Part shown: positions 42,116 to 48,551 of the stretch, one piece after another
Position numbering within the stretch: the first letter of the stretch is position 1
Layout: every line of letters starts with the position of its first letter
NCBI RefSeq assembly: GCF_041734735.1
Contig: NC_134891.1
Location: 14,683,578-14,747,577, forward strand
DNA length: 64,000 nucleotides
Origin: Babylonia areolata
Lineage: Eukaryota > Mollusca > Gastropoda > Neogastropoda > Buccinidae
Direction of reading: 5' to 3'
The notes under the pieces: generated by a model
The model's input: the letters and a program-made list of their open reading frames with translations, nothing else
Told to the model about the DNA's origin: nothing
Database searches by the model: none
Translations under genes and position numbers: made by a program

Positions 42116-43550
42116 ACCATCATCATCAAGTGATGTAGCCACTGCTATACACTAAACATCTTAGTCACTGGCTAATTCTTTGTATCCTATTGTTGTCACA
42201 TGTTGGTGATTTACATCGCCTTTTTCACCCTGCAAAAACATCATTTCCTGTCACATTATGGAGTACACATATATACAATTAAATACTGCAATGAGAAACA
42301 GGACAACATAGATGTAGTCCTGCTCCAGGCAATGGAATCACACCATGGCATCATGCAGTCCAGCCACTGACATGATAACAATATTCATCTTGTGTGGAAC
42401 CAACTGCTGAACGGACCAGGAAATGTAATCTATACATACATATCTATGACTGGCTGCAGTCATGTCTTGGGTGTGAAGACCATTTTGACACAGGCTGCTT
42501 CTTTACAGAGATGCAGTGCAAACATGCTGACACAAACATGCTGACACAAAACAGGGTGAAACAGCCACATGGTGTGGTGCATCAAAGGTCAGCAGGAGGC
42601 CAAAGTGCAGACAGGTGTCAGCCACACGGCAGGCAGCAAGCAAAGAAAGGCCAGCCCTGGTAAGGACTTCACATCACTGTCTGTTTCAGTTTCAGTTTCA
42701 GTTTCAGTAGCTCAAGGAGGCGTCACTGCGTTCGGACAAATCCATATACGCTACACCACATCTGCCAAGCAGATGCCTGACCAGCAGCGTAACCCAACAC
42801 GCTTAGTCAGGCCTTGAAAAAAAGAATGAAAAAAGAAAAAAAAAAAATATATATATACAGATAAGCTTACATAAATAAATAAATAAATAAATAATAATTA
42901 TGATATAAAAAATAAAATAAAATAAAATAATTTAAAAAGGTAGTAGTAATAAAAATAATAATAAAGTAATGATAATAATAATAAATAAATAAATAAATAA
43001 GACAACAATGATGATGTCTGTATGTAAACAAATGTATTACACATGCACAGATATAGCTGGTCAGCCTTACATTTTAATTGTAAACAATATTGAAAGCAGT
43101 TTCCAAATATGTTTGTGACAATCTACATTAAGGTCGTCAGCCAATAGGTTGTTCAACTCCACCCTGGGCTTCCTCTGTTGCTGGTGGATCTATGACTGAA
43201 CAAAACAGTAGATCTTCTCGAAACGTATTGAAACAAATGAAACAACTATACTTAAGGTCGTCACAAAAAACAACTAAATTCAGAGCTTCCCAGACACAAA
43301 TGTGAACACACCATCTCATTCTCTTTACATTATATTACAACCTTCAACCCTGCTCATGGCCACAATGACTGGCCACTTTCACCAGGCACATTATCCCCCA
43401 TGTGACTTTCAGACTTAACAATTTGTGCAGCATGAGTAAATGCTAAAACAGTCATGAAGTCAGCAACAGCCATGACCAAAACTTAGAACATTTTCACATC
43501 ATGAAGCAGTGTATCATTGTGAAACAAAAACAACGTATCAAAGCCCAGTG

Positions 43551-43587
<37 letters not shown>

Positions 43588-44212
43588 CACACACACACAC
43601 ACAGAGGTGTGAACAGGAAAACAAGGAAAGAGGGACAGGGAGGGAAAGAGGAGAGGGAGAGCGGTAATGAATGAATGATAAATGAATGAATGAATGAATG
43701 AACGAATGAATGAATGAGGGAGAGACCAAGATGACTGAGAGAAAACAGGAGTGCAGATACACACCGTGTCTTTACTGTGAAATGCTTGTCTTATTCCTTT
43801 TCATGTACGTGGTTGTGTGTATCTTTTCTTCTTCTTTTTATTTTGTACGTGTCCATTGTGTTTTGAAGAAATGTCATTTAAAAATCAAATCAAATGACAA
43901 CCATAAAGAAATGGGAGGAGGATGCAATGATAATGGCGGTGGTGGTCAAGTGGTGGTTGCTGTTAATCACGATGATGATGATGATGATGATGATGATGCC
44001 AGATTCAGAACTGGTTTCCATAATGGACACAATCATGCTGTCAATACCCTGATACTCACCCTCTTGGCATTATAACGCTGTCTCTTGGGAGTGTTGCTGT
44101 GGTTGTTGACAGCAGAAGTCTGACCATCCTTGGTGCTGATGACTCTGCTCTCCAGGTTCATGTTGGTGATGTTGGACAGGTAACCCACTGCTGACGACAT
44201 GTGCTGACCCAT
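9016..44212 (-). CDS. NERD nuclease-like plus P-loop NTPase/SF1 helicase-like protein, nine exons, 3' end open
   Basis: Exons (minus): 44212-44060, 42001-41870, 41128-40994, 38791-38596, 37470-37274, 22441-22236, 21465-21321, 10834-10673 and 9449-9016. Joined phases all agree, giving 586 codons plus two bases. Residues about 141-271 look like a NERD domain: GDFDLLFLH (180-188) and VAEIKS (195-200) supply the D and E-x-K of a nuclease-like core. Residues 363-388 lead into a P-loop: [13 protein letters not shown], with Walker A at 399-406, and Walker B-like LFLVVDE at 514-520. [13 protein letters not shown] (540-552) and [10 protein letters not shown] (563-572) recall helicase motifs. The role is not established; nucleic-acid binding or cleavage coupled to ATP is an inference from the domains. 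C-terminal helicase motifs are missing, so further exons probably lie left of the window. Expression evidence is not available here. Confidence 0.8.
9560..10530 (+). mobile_element. Degenerate LINE reverse-transcriptase relic inside intron 8
   Basis: In the sense opposite to the host gene, broken frames read [20 protein letters not shown], then [19 protein letters not shown], then [20 protein letters not shown] and [12 protein letters not shown] (10234-10539 open). The order is that of RT motifs 1 to 5 of a non-LTR element. Several stops and frameshifts interrupt it (for example a TGA at about 9777). No ends or duplications could be fixed. The AT-rich codons differ from the GC-richer LINEs at 51-53 kb and 60-64 kb. 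Confidence 0.7.
10673..10834 (-). CDS. Host gene exon 8 (Walker A / P-loop)
   Basis: Opens after GTGTGCAG and closes at TATCAG|GTACAC, with 54 codons in phase 0 at both ends. It encodes [20 protein letters not shown], then [20 protein letters not shown] and a C-terminal part ending [14 protein letters not shown] is a textbook Walker A loop, preceded by a hydrophobic strand as in SF1 helicases. Confidence 0.92.
10835..11092. other. Start of intron 7, nothing recognised
   Basis: Ordinary intronic sequence with A-rich runs, leading into a dispersed-repeat fragment at 11093. Confidence 0.4.
11093..11212 (-). repeat. Dispersed repeat family A, 3' end only, with a (TG)n tract
   Basis: In reverse it reads AGAGAAAATTACTG..., a CA tract (11149-11186), GAACACCAGGTTATTACATA, and ACATTGTTTACACAAGTGAG. 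It matches the last 120 bases of the fuller copy at 46845-47450. Confidence 0.75.
11213..13299. other. AT-rich intron 7 sequence without recognisable features
   Basis: About 2 kb with no splice-flanked coding segment. A (CA)12 tract lies at about 11868-11893 and short AT runs near 11216 and 12285. A G-rich island sits near 12737-12770. Confidence 0.5.
13300..13414 (+). repeat. Short interspersed repeat B, copy 2
   Basis: CAGTTTCAGTTTTTCAAGGA, GGCATCAGTGCATTCAGACA, and GATGCCTGACCAACTGCATA, ending near GCGCTTCGTTAGGCATTGAA. Older than the copies at 42.7 and 55.6 kb, judging by its mismatches. Confidence 0.75.
13427..13676 (-). mobile_element. tRNA-headed SINE family C, minus orientation
   Basis: Read on the minus strand, the head is GGTGGCAGAACGGTTCAGAC (A box) with GAGTTCGAATTCC (B box). 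The body follows (GATGAGACAATAAACCGAGG, TGCAGCACACACTTAATGCA) and CTGGCAAAATTCTGTGG toward the 3' side. It is collinear with the plus-strand copy at 38048-38454. The 3' tail is missing. Confidence 0.75.
13677..14780. repeat. Intron 7 sequence with a long compound TG/TATG microsatellite (about 14170-14295)
   Basis: About 125 bases of TG dinucleotides interrupted by TATG units. The rest of the interval is AT-rich with no coding signal. Confidence 0.85.
14800..15070 (+). repeat. Diverged dispersed repeat family A, left part, split by foldback elements
   Basis: The end of this stretch (AAGTTTGGTACTGGCAGACA followed by AAGCATTTCCAGAGAAAA) is homologous to AATTTGGTGTCAACTGACAAAG...CAGAGAAAATG in family A. 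The rest of the copy resumes after 20690, so the 15.07-20.69 kb block is probably an insertion into it. Confidence 0.55.
15071..15393. mobile_element. Small foldback element with perfect 54-bp inverted arms
   Basis: Positions 15071-15124 and 15340-15393 are exact reverse complements (54 of 54), starting AAAAGGAAATTTTCTATCTA and ending TACCGTGACCC. The 215-bp centre begins AACTAGTGCAGACTCC, and its first part repeats, inverted, at the far right of the larger element (15115-15265 against 20525-20675). No coding frame. Perfect arms suggest recent origin or gene conversion. The transposon superfamily is unknown. Confidence 0.8.
18310..18404. repeat. (AT)n tract followed by T27
   Basis: Alternating TA with TGTG interruptions, then GATT and an uninterrupted T-run. 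Located within the large foldback element. Confidence 0.9.
20003..20036. repeat. Poly-T run of about 34 bases
   Basis: Uninterrupted T-run followed by CCCCAAGGG. The lysine- or phenylalanine-rich frames over it are artefacts. Confidence 0.9.
20690..20895 (+). repeat. Dispersed repeat family A, right part, with two CA tracts
   Basis: Contains AAATGAAAATCTATCAAACA, a CA tract (about 20709-20758), the same AAATGAAAATCTATCAAACA again, and a second CA tract (about 20791-20831). It ends with CAGACTCACTTTGTTTTCAC. Segments match the 3' end of family A. The internal repeat shows a local tandem duplication. Confidence 0.65.
21059..21320 (-). repeat. 30-bp minisatellite repeating the exon 7 5' splice site
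   Basis: Nine copies of a 30-bp unit (one is 33 bp). On the minus strand each unit reads GGTGCTTCAG|GTAACATGCC followed by GACACTTCTT. The most upstream GTAACATG is the exon 7 donor itself. The unit length is a multiple of three and the array is open in the exon 7 frame, encoding repeats of [10 protein letters not shown]. Confidence 0.95.
21321..21465 (-). CDS. Host gene exon 7
   Basis: Opens after CTGTGCAG (one base completes R340) and closes at CTTCAG|GTAACA in phase 0, with 48 full codons. It encodes [40 protein letters not shown] and PEQLALLQ. The PEQ...LL segment directly before the P-loop exon resembles the Q-motif-like lead of helicases. The donor is the first of nine identical sites (see 21059-21320). 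Confidence 0.88.
21466..22235. other. Intron 6, no gene seen
   Basis: Ordinary intronic sequence. Contains short CT-rich runs (22083-22160), a duplicated CCATTTTCAAATATAACATT (about 22054 and 22099) and ATCATC-rich sequence next to exon 6. Confidence 0.6.
22236..22441 (-). CDS. Host gene exon 6
   Basis: Opens after GATTTCAG and closes at TTGCCAG|GTTAGG, with 68 codons and two bases. It encodes [60 protein letters not shown] and QVYELLVA. No motif is recognised. It bridges the NERD-like and P-loop regions. Confidence 0.82.
22585..24990. repeat. 25-bp minisatellite, about 95 units, intron 5
   Basis: The unit begins CACACACCATACCCACACTG and ends GCAGG, ACAGG or GTAGG. These three variants alternate, with occasional short units (CACACACCATACCCA) and rarer CTCACC or CCAACAC variants. 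A recurring order of variants (CTCACC, then CTCACC plus CCAACACTG) near 23066, 23326 and 23720 shows higher-order duplication. The long cysteine-rich minus-strand frames (up to 518 codons) are translations of the repeat. Confidence 0.97.
26885..28440. repeat. Tandem pair of about 779-bp higher-order repeats inside the satellite
   Basis: Series of distinctive variants (CAGACAATATGTCC, CACCACACCCCAGG, CACATAGCATGTCC, CACCACTTCCACAC) recur in the same order at 779-bp spacing: for example minus frames 26949-27287 and 27728-28066 are identical, and 27053-27334 and 27832-28113 likewise. A related 704-bp unit precedes them. Confidence 0.85.
31060..36400. repeat. Tandem pair of about 2.66-kb higher-order repeats inside the satellite
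   Basis: Long frames and rare variants recur 2,664-2,666 bp apart: 31402-31584 with 34068-34250, 32055 with 34721, and 33117-33413 with 35781-36077 (one residue different). The two halves are about 31.06-33.72 kb and 33.73-36.39 kb. Near identity implies a recent unequal exchange. Confidence 0.85.
37274..37470 (-). CDS. Host gene exon 5 (end of NERD-like domain)
   Basis: Opens after TATTTCCCCAG (two bases complete G206) and closes at GCAGAG|GTCAGT in phase 0, with 65 full codons. It encodes [60 protein letters not shown] and SQLAE. A K-rich helix followed by a hydrophobic strand (ITTTLILP) fits the C-terminal part of a NERD fold. The satellite begins 13 bases beyond its donor. Confidence 0.87.
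37471..38047. repeat. Intron 4 TG-microsatellite cluster
   Basis: Six TG tracts (about 37518, 37592, 37650, 37720, 37764 and 37869) are separated by copies of GGAGGGGAAGGGGTGATGAT (three times). The short His/Thr- or Val/Cys-rich frames are artefacts. Confidence 0.92.
38048..38454 (+). mobile_element. tRNA-headed SINE family C, full length
   Basis: Head GGTGGTGGCCAAGTGGTAAT (A box) with CAGGTTTGAATTTC (B box). Body includes GATAATAAACTGAGGTACTG, CTGGCAAATTCTGTAGAAAA and CTCCCTGGGGAGAACACCC, and the tail is ATAATACAATACAAAAT. The minus-strand copy at 13427-13676 matches the head and body. It lies between exons 4 and 5, opposite to the gene. Confidence 0.78.
38596..38791 (-). CDS. Host gene exon 4 (NERD-like core)
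   Basis: Closes at GAGACCTG|GTGAGG with one base carried over. The phase-consistent start is after GTGGTGGCAG at 38791. It encodes [60 protein letters not shown] and [14 protein letters not shown]...GVIVAEIKS is the NERD-like signature: an acidic residue in a strand, then E-x-K. A better-looking acceptor, CACACACCTTAG (38812), would add ARALWW but needs an upstream phase of 1, which exon 3 does not supply. The exact 5' edge is therefore uncertain. Confidence 0.8.
38811..39110. repeat. CA-rich microsatellite region of intron 3
   Basis: CA tracts with ATACA and AAATACA interruptions (about 38833-39018), then about 90 bases of ordinary sequence before the minisatellite. Confidence 0.85.
39111..40437 (-). 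repeat. 15/17-bp minisatellite with acceptor-like motifs, intron 3
   Basis: About 80 units of two interleaved types. On the minus strand they read TTCACTTCTCTCTGCAG (17 bp) and TACACCTCTCTGCAG (15 bp), with rarer CTGTCTGCAG or CTGTGCAG variants. Each unit ends in a pyrimidine tract plus CAG, as in a 3' splice site. The Ser/Leu/Cys-rich frames over it are artefacts. Confidence 0.95.
40438..40987 (-). repeat. 45-bp minisatellite beside exon 3
   Basis: About twelve 45-bp units, on the plus strand GTCATGGTGATACTGTGCAG, TGTGCGGTGGAAAGTGTCTG, CAGTA. Minor variants (CGGTGG or CAGTGG; CAGTAG or CAGCAG) define two subsets. The array starts directly beyond the exon 3 donor, and its last, most diverged units abut the exon. 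The period is a multiple of three, so frames stay open in several phases. Confidence 0.95.
40994..41128 (-). CDS. Host gene exon 3
   Basis: Opens after GTGTGGACCAG and closes at TGCAAG|GTACTG, with 45 codons, phase 0 at both ends. It encodes [40 protein letters not shown] and TDHCK. If the donor were ignored, the frame would stop after about 31 more residues inside the adjacent repeat. Confidence 0.8.
41129..41869. other. Intron 2, no gene seen
   Basis: AT-rich intronic sequence with a GATGAT-type stretch near 41335-41360. No repeat of known type recognised. Confidence 0.5.
41870..42001 (-). CDS. Host gene exon 2
   Basis: Opens after CTATCTGCACAG and closes at AACAGG|GTAACA, with 44 codons in phase 0. 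It encodes [40 protein letters not shown] and HMNR. The amphipathic stretch [16 protein letters not shown] is likely helical. No named domain recognised. Confidence 0.83.
42055..42112. repeat. (AT)n microsatellite, about 28 units
   Basis: Uninterrupted AT dinucleotides just upstream (minus sense) of exon 2, in intron 1. Confidence 0.95.
42113..42681. other. Intron 1 sequence, no gene seen
   Basis: Ordinary sequence. A short tandem duplication ATGCTGACACAAAC (about 42523-42550) is present. Confidence 0.5.
42682..42817 (+). repeat. Short interspersed repeat B, copy 3, best preserved
   Basis: Starts with tandem TTTCAG hexamers (five copies), then TAGCTCAAGGAGGCGTCACT, GCGTTCGGACAAATCCATAT, ACGCTACACCACATCTGCC, GATGCCTGACCAGCAGCGTA and CGCTTAGTCAGGCCTTG. 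It is followed by an A-rich tail. All four copies in the window point the same way. Confidence 0.85.
42818..43556. repeat. A-rich and AAAT-repeat sequence, then ordinary intron 1
   Basis: AAAT and ATAA repeats occupy about 42835-43005. The remainder shows no coding signal. Confidence 0.7.
43557..43717. repeat. CA microsatellite and AATG tetranucleotide repeats
   Basis: CA tract with a TAA interruption (43557-43604), a purine-rich run, then about ten GAAT/AATG units (43668-43717). Confidence 0.9.
43718..44059. other. Start of intron 1, with a (GAT)n tract
   Basis: Intronic sequence with nine GAT units at about 43971-43997. No other feature seen. Confidence 0.6.
44060..44212 (-). CDS. Host gene exon 1 with start codon
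   Basis: ATG at 44212 is preceded in frame by TAA two codons upstream, so translation cannot begin further up in this exon. It encodes 51 residues, [40 protein letters not shown] and [11 protein letters not shown], then the donor AAGAGG|GTGAGT. No signal peptide is seen. The KRQRYNAKR stretch could serve as a basic nuclear-localisation signal (inference). Confidence 0.75.
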
Positions 44213-44265
44213 CTCTTAGCTTCTGGCCTCGTCCTCTTCAGCCAGCTTGTGGCACATCAACATTC

Positions 44266-44880
44266 TTAACAGTGACAACATTTACAGTATCAGCAGCAAT
44301 AACAACAATAATAATGATAATAATATTGACAACATTTATAGTATCAGCAGCAATAACAACAATAATAATGATAATAATATTGACAACATTTATAGTATCA
44401 GCAGCAATAACAACAATAATAATGATAATAATATTGACAACATTAAAAGTGTCAGCAGCATTAACAACAATAATAATGATAATAATATTGACAACATTTA
44501 TAGTATCAGCAACAATAACAACAATAATAATGATAATAATATTGACAACATTAAAAGTGTCAGCAGCAATAACAACAATAATAATGATAATAATATTGAC
44601 AACATTTATAGTATCAGCAACAATAACAACAATAATAATGATAATAATATTGACAACATTTACAGTATCAGCAGCAATAACAACAATAATAATGATAATA
44701 ATATTGACAACATTAAAAGTGTCAGCAGCAATAACAACAATAATAATGATAATAATATTGACAACATTTATAGTATCAGCAGCAATAACAACAATAATAA
44801 TGATAATAATATTGACAACATTTATAGCATCAGCAACAATAACAACAATAATAATGATAATAACATTGACAACAATAACA
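44266..44880 (-). repeat. 54-bp minisatellite directly upstream of exon 1
   Basis: About eleven 54-bp units. Plus-strand pieces are TTGACAACATTTATAGTATC, AGCAGCAATAACAACAATAA and TAATGATAATAATA. Unit variants carry TTTATAGTATC, TTTACAGTATC or TTAAAAGTGTC. On the minus strand most units contain CTATAAATG. The Asn- and Ile-rich frames (over 220 codons) are artefacts of a period divisible by three. Confidence 0.96.
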
Positions 44881-45580
44881 ACAACAATAACAATGATATT
44901 AATGTTCAGAACAACAAGAGACAAGAACAACCATATCACACAGAGAAATTATATGTTGTGACTAAAAGAAGAAAAAGTGTGTCATAAATAAACAATAAAT
45001 CGATGTACAAAACAAATACAGTATGGTCTGTGCATGTGCTGACACATGACAGAGAAAGAAATAGACATACAGAGGGTGGAAAGATGGATAACAGATGGGT
45101 AAAGGTATGACAGTCTGGCAGACAGACATATAGATGAATAAGTATGCCATACTGCAACGGTGAGTACCATCATTGATCAATAAACTGAATGGTAGCTCCC
45201 TCCATTCAACATTTGCAGAGTTTGAGAACGTTTTTGATGGTGCAGGCAGAGATTTCTAAGTTATCTGGAAGCTGATGCTCCACTGTGGAATAACCCGCAA
45301 AGTTTACAGTCACCATTCAGCAACTGACAATTCTACATGTCAGGAAATTCATAGCGACAAACTGACTGATCCATCTGACAAATGGCATGAGACTGGATTT
45401 GCCTGTTGTAACCAGTTATTTTCCTGCTGGTTGTTGACTGTGTCATGAAGAACACCCAAATTGTGAACAAGAACATCTGATGAACCTTCAATAAACAACA
45501 AGAAAATTCAAGAACTTCAACAACATAAATAAGCATCATCTCAAACAAGTACCAAAACATACAAGAAAAGCTAACCTGTC
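44881..45580. other. Region upstream of the host gene, no gene seen
   Basis: Ordinary AT-rich sequence. A host promoter or 5' untranslated exon could lie here but no diagnostic motif is visible. Confidence 0.4.
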
Positions 45581-45970
45581 TTTCAAAAAAAGCAGAGGCA
45601 ACAGGCCAAAAAAGCAACACGAAGAAGACAGAATCTTTGAGAATCAACAACAAAGAAGACCTAGTCCATCTACAAGGCAAGAGCATCAATGAAACTGAGA
45701 ACTGTCAAACCAAGGTAGCAGTCAGCAAAGTTGGAGGTGCAGATGACGACATAAATAATCATATCAACAATGAAGAAAAGAAGAAGAAAAAGAACAAGGA
45801 AAGGCATGCATTCCACACCCTGAGAGTGTGACCAATACAGAACTCAACAGCCCTCTCCAACCACAAAACAAATTCAACACCAATGTGAAGTCTGTCCTTC
45901 TGGATCAGAGAAATGAAGACTGGAACACTATCTACAGACTTTGATCACATGTACCTTCATAAAGCCTTTA
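45581..45970 (+). mobile_element. Degenerate LINE fragment related to the copy at 57420-57999
   Basis: Broken frames read KAEATGQKSNTKKTESLRIN, KEDLVHLQGKSINETEN, KVGGADDDINNHINNEEK, HAFHTLRV and, after frameshifts, NTNVKSVL-like sequence. The order (GGADDDI...HAFHTLR...STALS) matches the C-terminal region of the RTE-like LINE at 57.4-58.0 kb. An A/G-rich insertion (45775-45800) interrupts it. Confidence 0.65.
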
Positions 45971-46517
45971 ATATATAGAAATTATTTCTTAACATGCCTG
46001 TTTAACTTTTGATGTCCATGGTTCCATGTCTTTTGACTCCATGTTTAACACTGATAATATAATAATTGCTTTCCTCTTCACATTTCTCTTTATAAGGGCC
46101 AAGGCCTTAAAATAAATAAACCATTAAATGTTTTCTCTCTCATGCCAATGTGTATGCGTGAGCATATACAAAAGTCTCATGCACATAAAAATTCACCTTA
46201 GTTAGAAATCAATGCCACAGTTCACAATTATCTATGGGTACCAAAAGCTGACATCACCCCTAATTAGCACCCAGTCTTCTGTGGGAGGTGCCATTGGGTC
46301 TTCTGGAGAAGACTGACCACAGATCATGCAGTAAAGGGGAAAAACTGGGAGAGTTGGTATACTGTGGCAGAGAAGGAAGGAAAGCCCCCGAGTGCTGTCT
46401 TCACTGAGTGTGGGCACTGCTGATTGTGAAACGCTTGGTTTCCACAGAATAGTCTTTCTCTTTTAGGGATAATGAAATAATCTGGTTTCTCTCTCTCTCA
46501 CTCTTCTTTAATTGCAA

Positions 46518-46591
<74 letters not shown>

Positions 46592-46844
46592 GGGGGGGGA
46601 GAGAATCTTTTGGTGTGCTCACTTTCTATTTCTTTTGTCAATCTTATGAAATAAGTCAGTTAAAAATGAATCTGAAAAATATTTTCACAACTTTTTTTCT
46701 TTCCACAGGGATGAAAAGTTAAAGATGACAAGTTCATATAAACATTTTGGAATTATCATACAATGAATTTGAGCATTCGTTATGCCTTGTCAGATGCCTG
46801 ACAAAAAAAACAAACAAAAAAAACACAGAAGAAGAAAAAAGAAA
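45971..46844. repeat. AT-rich intergenic sequence with (CA)n(GA)n at 46522-46600
   Basis: A CA tract of about 27 units is followed by GA units and a G-run. No coding signal otherwise. Confidence 0.8.
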
Positions 46845-47450
46845 CAAGAGAGGCAAGGCCTTCAAGACTCACTTGTGATACACTTTAAAAAAAAATCCAA
46901 GCTTTTTATGTATTGAGTATAATTTCAAAATGTAATGTTTAAGATGAGAAAGATCAGTTTAAAGCAAATTAACTCCCCTAGCATTAATTACAGAGTAATT
47001 TCCCTTGTTTACTATCTGCACCAAAACGTTTGCAAAATAAATAAAACTTCCATGTTTAGCAAAAGAAGTTCCTGTTTGAACAGAAAATAATAATAATGAC
47101 TGCTCTTGTTGTTGGGTCAGAATATCAGATCAAAGTGCCAAGTTTAGAGAATACAAAAAATATAAATATAACAGTAAATGCAGTTTGCATATAATTAGGC
47201 TTCTTTTTTTTTTCTTTTTTTTTTGTGTGCCCACCCCAGAGGTGCAATATTGTTTTAAACAAGGTGACTGGAAAGAACTGAATTTTTCCTATTTTTATGC
47301 CTAATTTGGTGTCAACTGACAAAGTACTGACAAAGTATTCAGAGAAAATGTCAATGTTAAAGTTTACCACGGACACACAGACATACACACACAGACAACC
47401 GAACACCGGGTTAAAACATAGACTCACTTTGTTTACACAAGTGAGTCAAA
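46845..47450 (+). mobile_element. Dispersed repeat family A, fullest copy, MITE-like
   Basis: Begins CAAGAGAGGCAAGGCCTTCA and AGACTCACTTGTGATACACT, and ends CACTTTGTTTACACAAGTGAGTC. The outer GACTCACTTGTG (46866-46877) and CACAAGTGAGTC (47436-47447) are perfect 12-bp inverted repeats. A second GACTCACTT at 47421 makes the 3' end a hairpin. About 580 bp, AT-rich, no coding frame. Conserved sequence before the first inverted repeat means the true boundary may lie further out. Further copies at 11.1, 14.8/20.7, 55.9-56.9, 57.3-58.3 and 58.3-58.8 kb. Confidence 0.75.
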
Positions 47451-47754
47451 AAAGAGAGAGAGACAGGAGTCATCAAACTACTCGTTTAAGTTACAGAAAA
47501 TATTTCAACACAACTGATGTAAACCTGTCAAAGTCAAAATTTCATTTCAGACTCTTATTTCACAATGGTAACTGAAGAAGCAACAACTGCTTTTTTTCAC
47601 ACAAATACAAACGCACATGCTCAAACACCATACCCACCCCATTTCACACAGGTTCCCTCATATCACACAAACACATTTCCAATTAAAGCATACATAAAAC
47701 ATATCACAAGTAATAAATAAAATGGTAGACTAATAGCTACAGATTAGTGTTACT

Positions 47755-48330
47755 GCTTATCTTTCATAGAGTTCTTCAGGTTTTTCTTAACACATTTTTA
47801 TTCTTTATACTTTAAAGTAAGTGGAAGAGTATTCCATAAATTTCTGCCGGGGTATACAGGAAACTGGATTTCTAAGGTTATTTCTTGGTCCAGGTATACA
47901 TAACATATGGCTTTGTCTATGACCATTAGTTTTAAAGCATCTGTAATGTTTGTGGAGCATTTCCTTTTATAATATCATGTATGCAAACAGCCTTGTTGAA
48001 GAACAGTCCGTCGTGGAATGATAACATGTTGTTTGTGATCCGTAGGGGTCAGGGAGCTTGATTTCAACAATACTAATTTCAATGCTCTTTTCATACATAT
48101 GATGAATAAGTTTCAAATTTATAATGGTACAATCATCCCATAAAGTTGACGCATAATCTATAATTAGTGAAACGTGTATGGAATAAAAAGCTTACATGAA
48201 TGGACGTCAAGGGTATTTTTCATTTTTGCTAACTAAAGTATTTCATTTCAGAGACATTTTCAAATGTAGGTCATGTGGTCAGTCCAAGTTTTAATTTCTT
48301 AACTTCAGGCAGGAGGGACCCAAGCTGGAT
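47755..48330 (-). mobile_element. Degenerate CR1-like LINE, RT C-terminal part
   Basis: Minus-strand broken frames read LRITNNMLSFHDGLFFNKAV, CIHDIIKGNAPQTLQM, then KTNGHRQSHMLCIPGPRNNL and NPVSCIPRQKFMEYSSTYFK. This is the post-RT region typical of CR1/Jockey-type ORF2 proteins (LxFHDRLxFNKAV...APxTL...W-N-S-L-P). Several stops and frameshifts are present. Confidence 0.65.
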
Positions 48331-48335
48331 TTTGA

Positions 48336-48551
48336 TCAACCCATTTTCTTTTGTGAGTTATTTGCATGATTTCTCTGATTCAAGATTTGTGATTTGAAGT
48401 CGTCTATTTTGGAAACAATTATGTCAAATTTTTCATTCATGTTAACACGAAGTTTGTTTTTGGTAACAATTTTCATGTCTTCTATCACAGATTTAACATC
48501 ATTTTCCAGTGCTGATTGTGCACTGGTTACAGTTTCTACCTGCTGTTCCAA
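48336..48551 (-). CDS. Small coiled-coil-like open frame, unrecognised
   Basis: 71 residues beginning MEQQVETVTSAQSALENDVK and containing VIEDMKIVTKN and KFDIIVSKIDDFKSQI. The heptad-like spacing of V/I/L suggests a coiled coil. It adjoins the decayed LINE at 47755-48330 on the same strand, so it may be a relic of a LINE ORF1 or of the same element. No splice-site or start evidence supports a host exon. Confidence 0.3.
   Translation of the reverse strand: MEQQVETVTSAQSALENDVKSVIEDMKIVTKNKLRVNMNEKFDIIVSKIDDFKSQILNQRNHANNSQKKMG

Noticed and set aside
44238-44987. Asn-rich and Ile-rich frames over 220 codons
   Set aside because: Artefacts of a 54-bp repeat whose length is divisible by three.
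46866-47447. Family A as a Helitron, because of its 3' hairpin
   Set aside because: No TC start or CTRR end follows the hairpin, and the outer ends are inverted repeats, which Helitrons lack.
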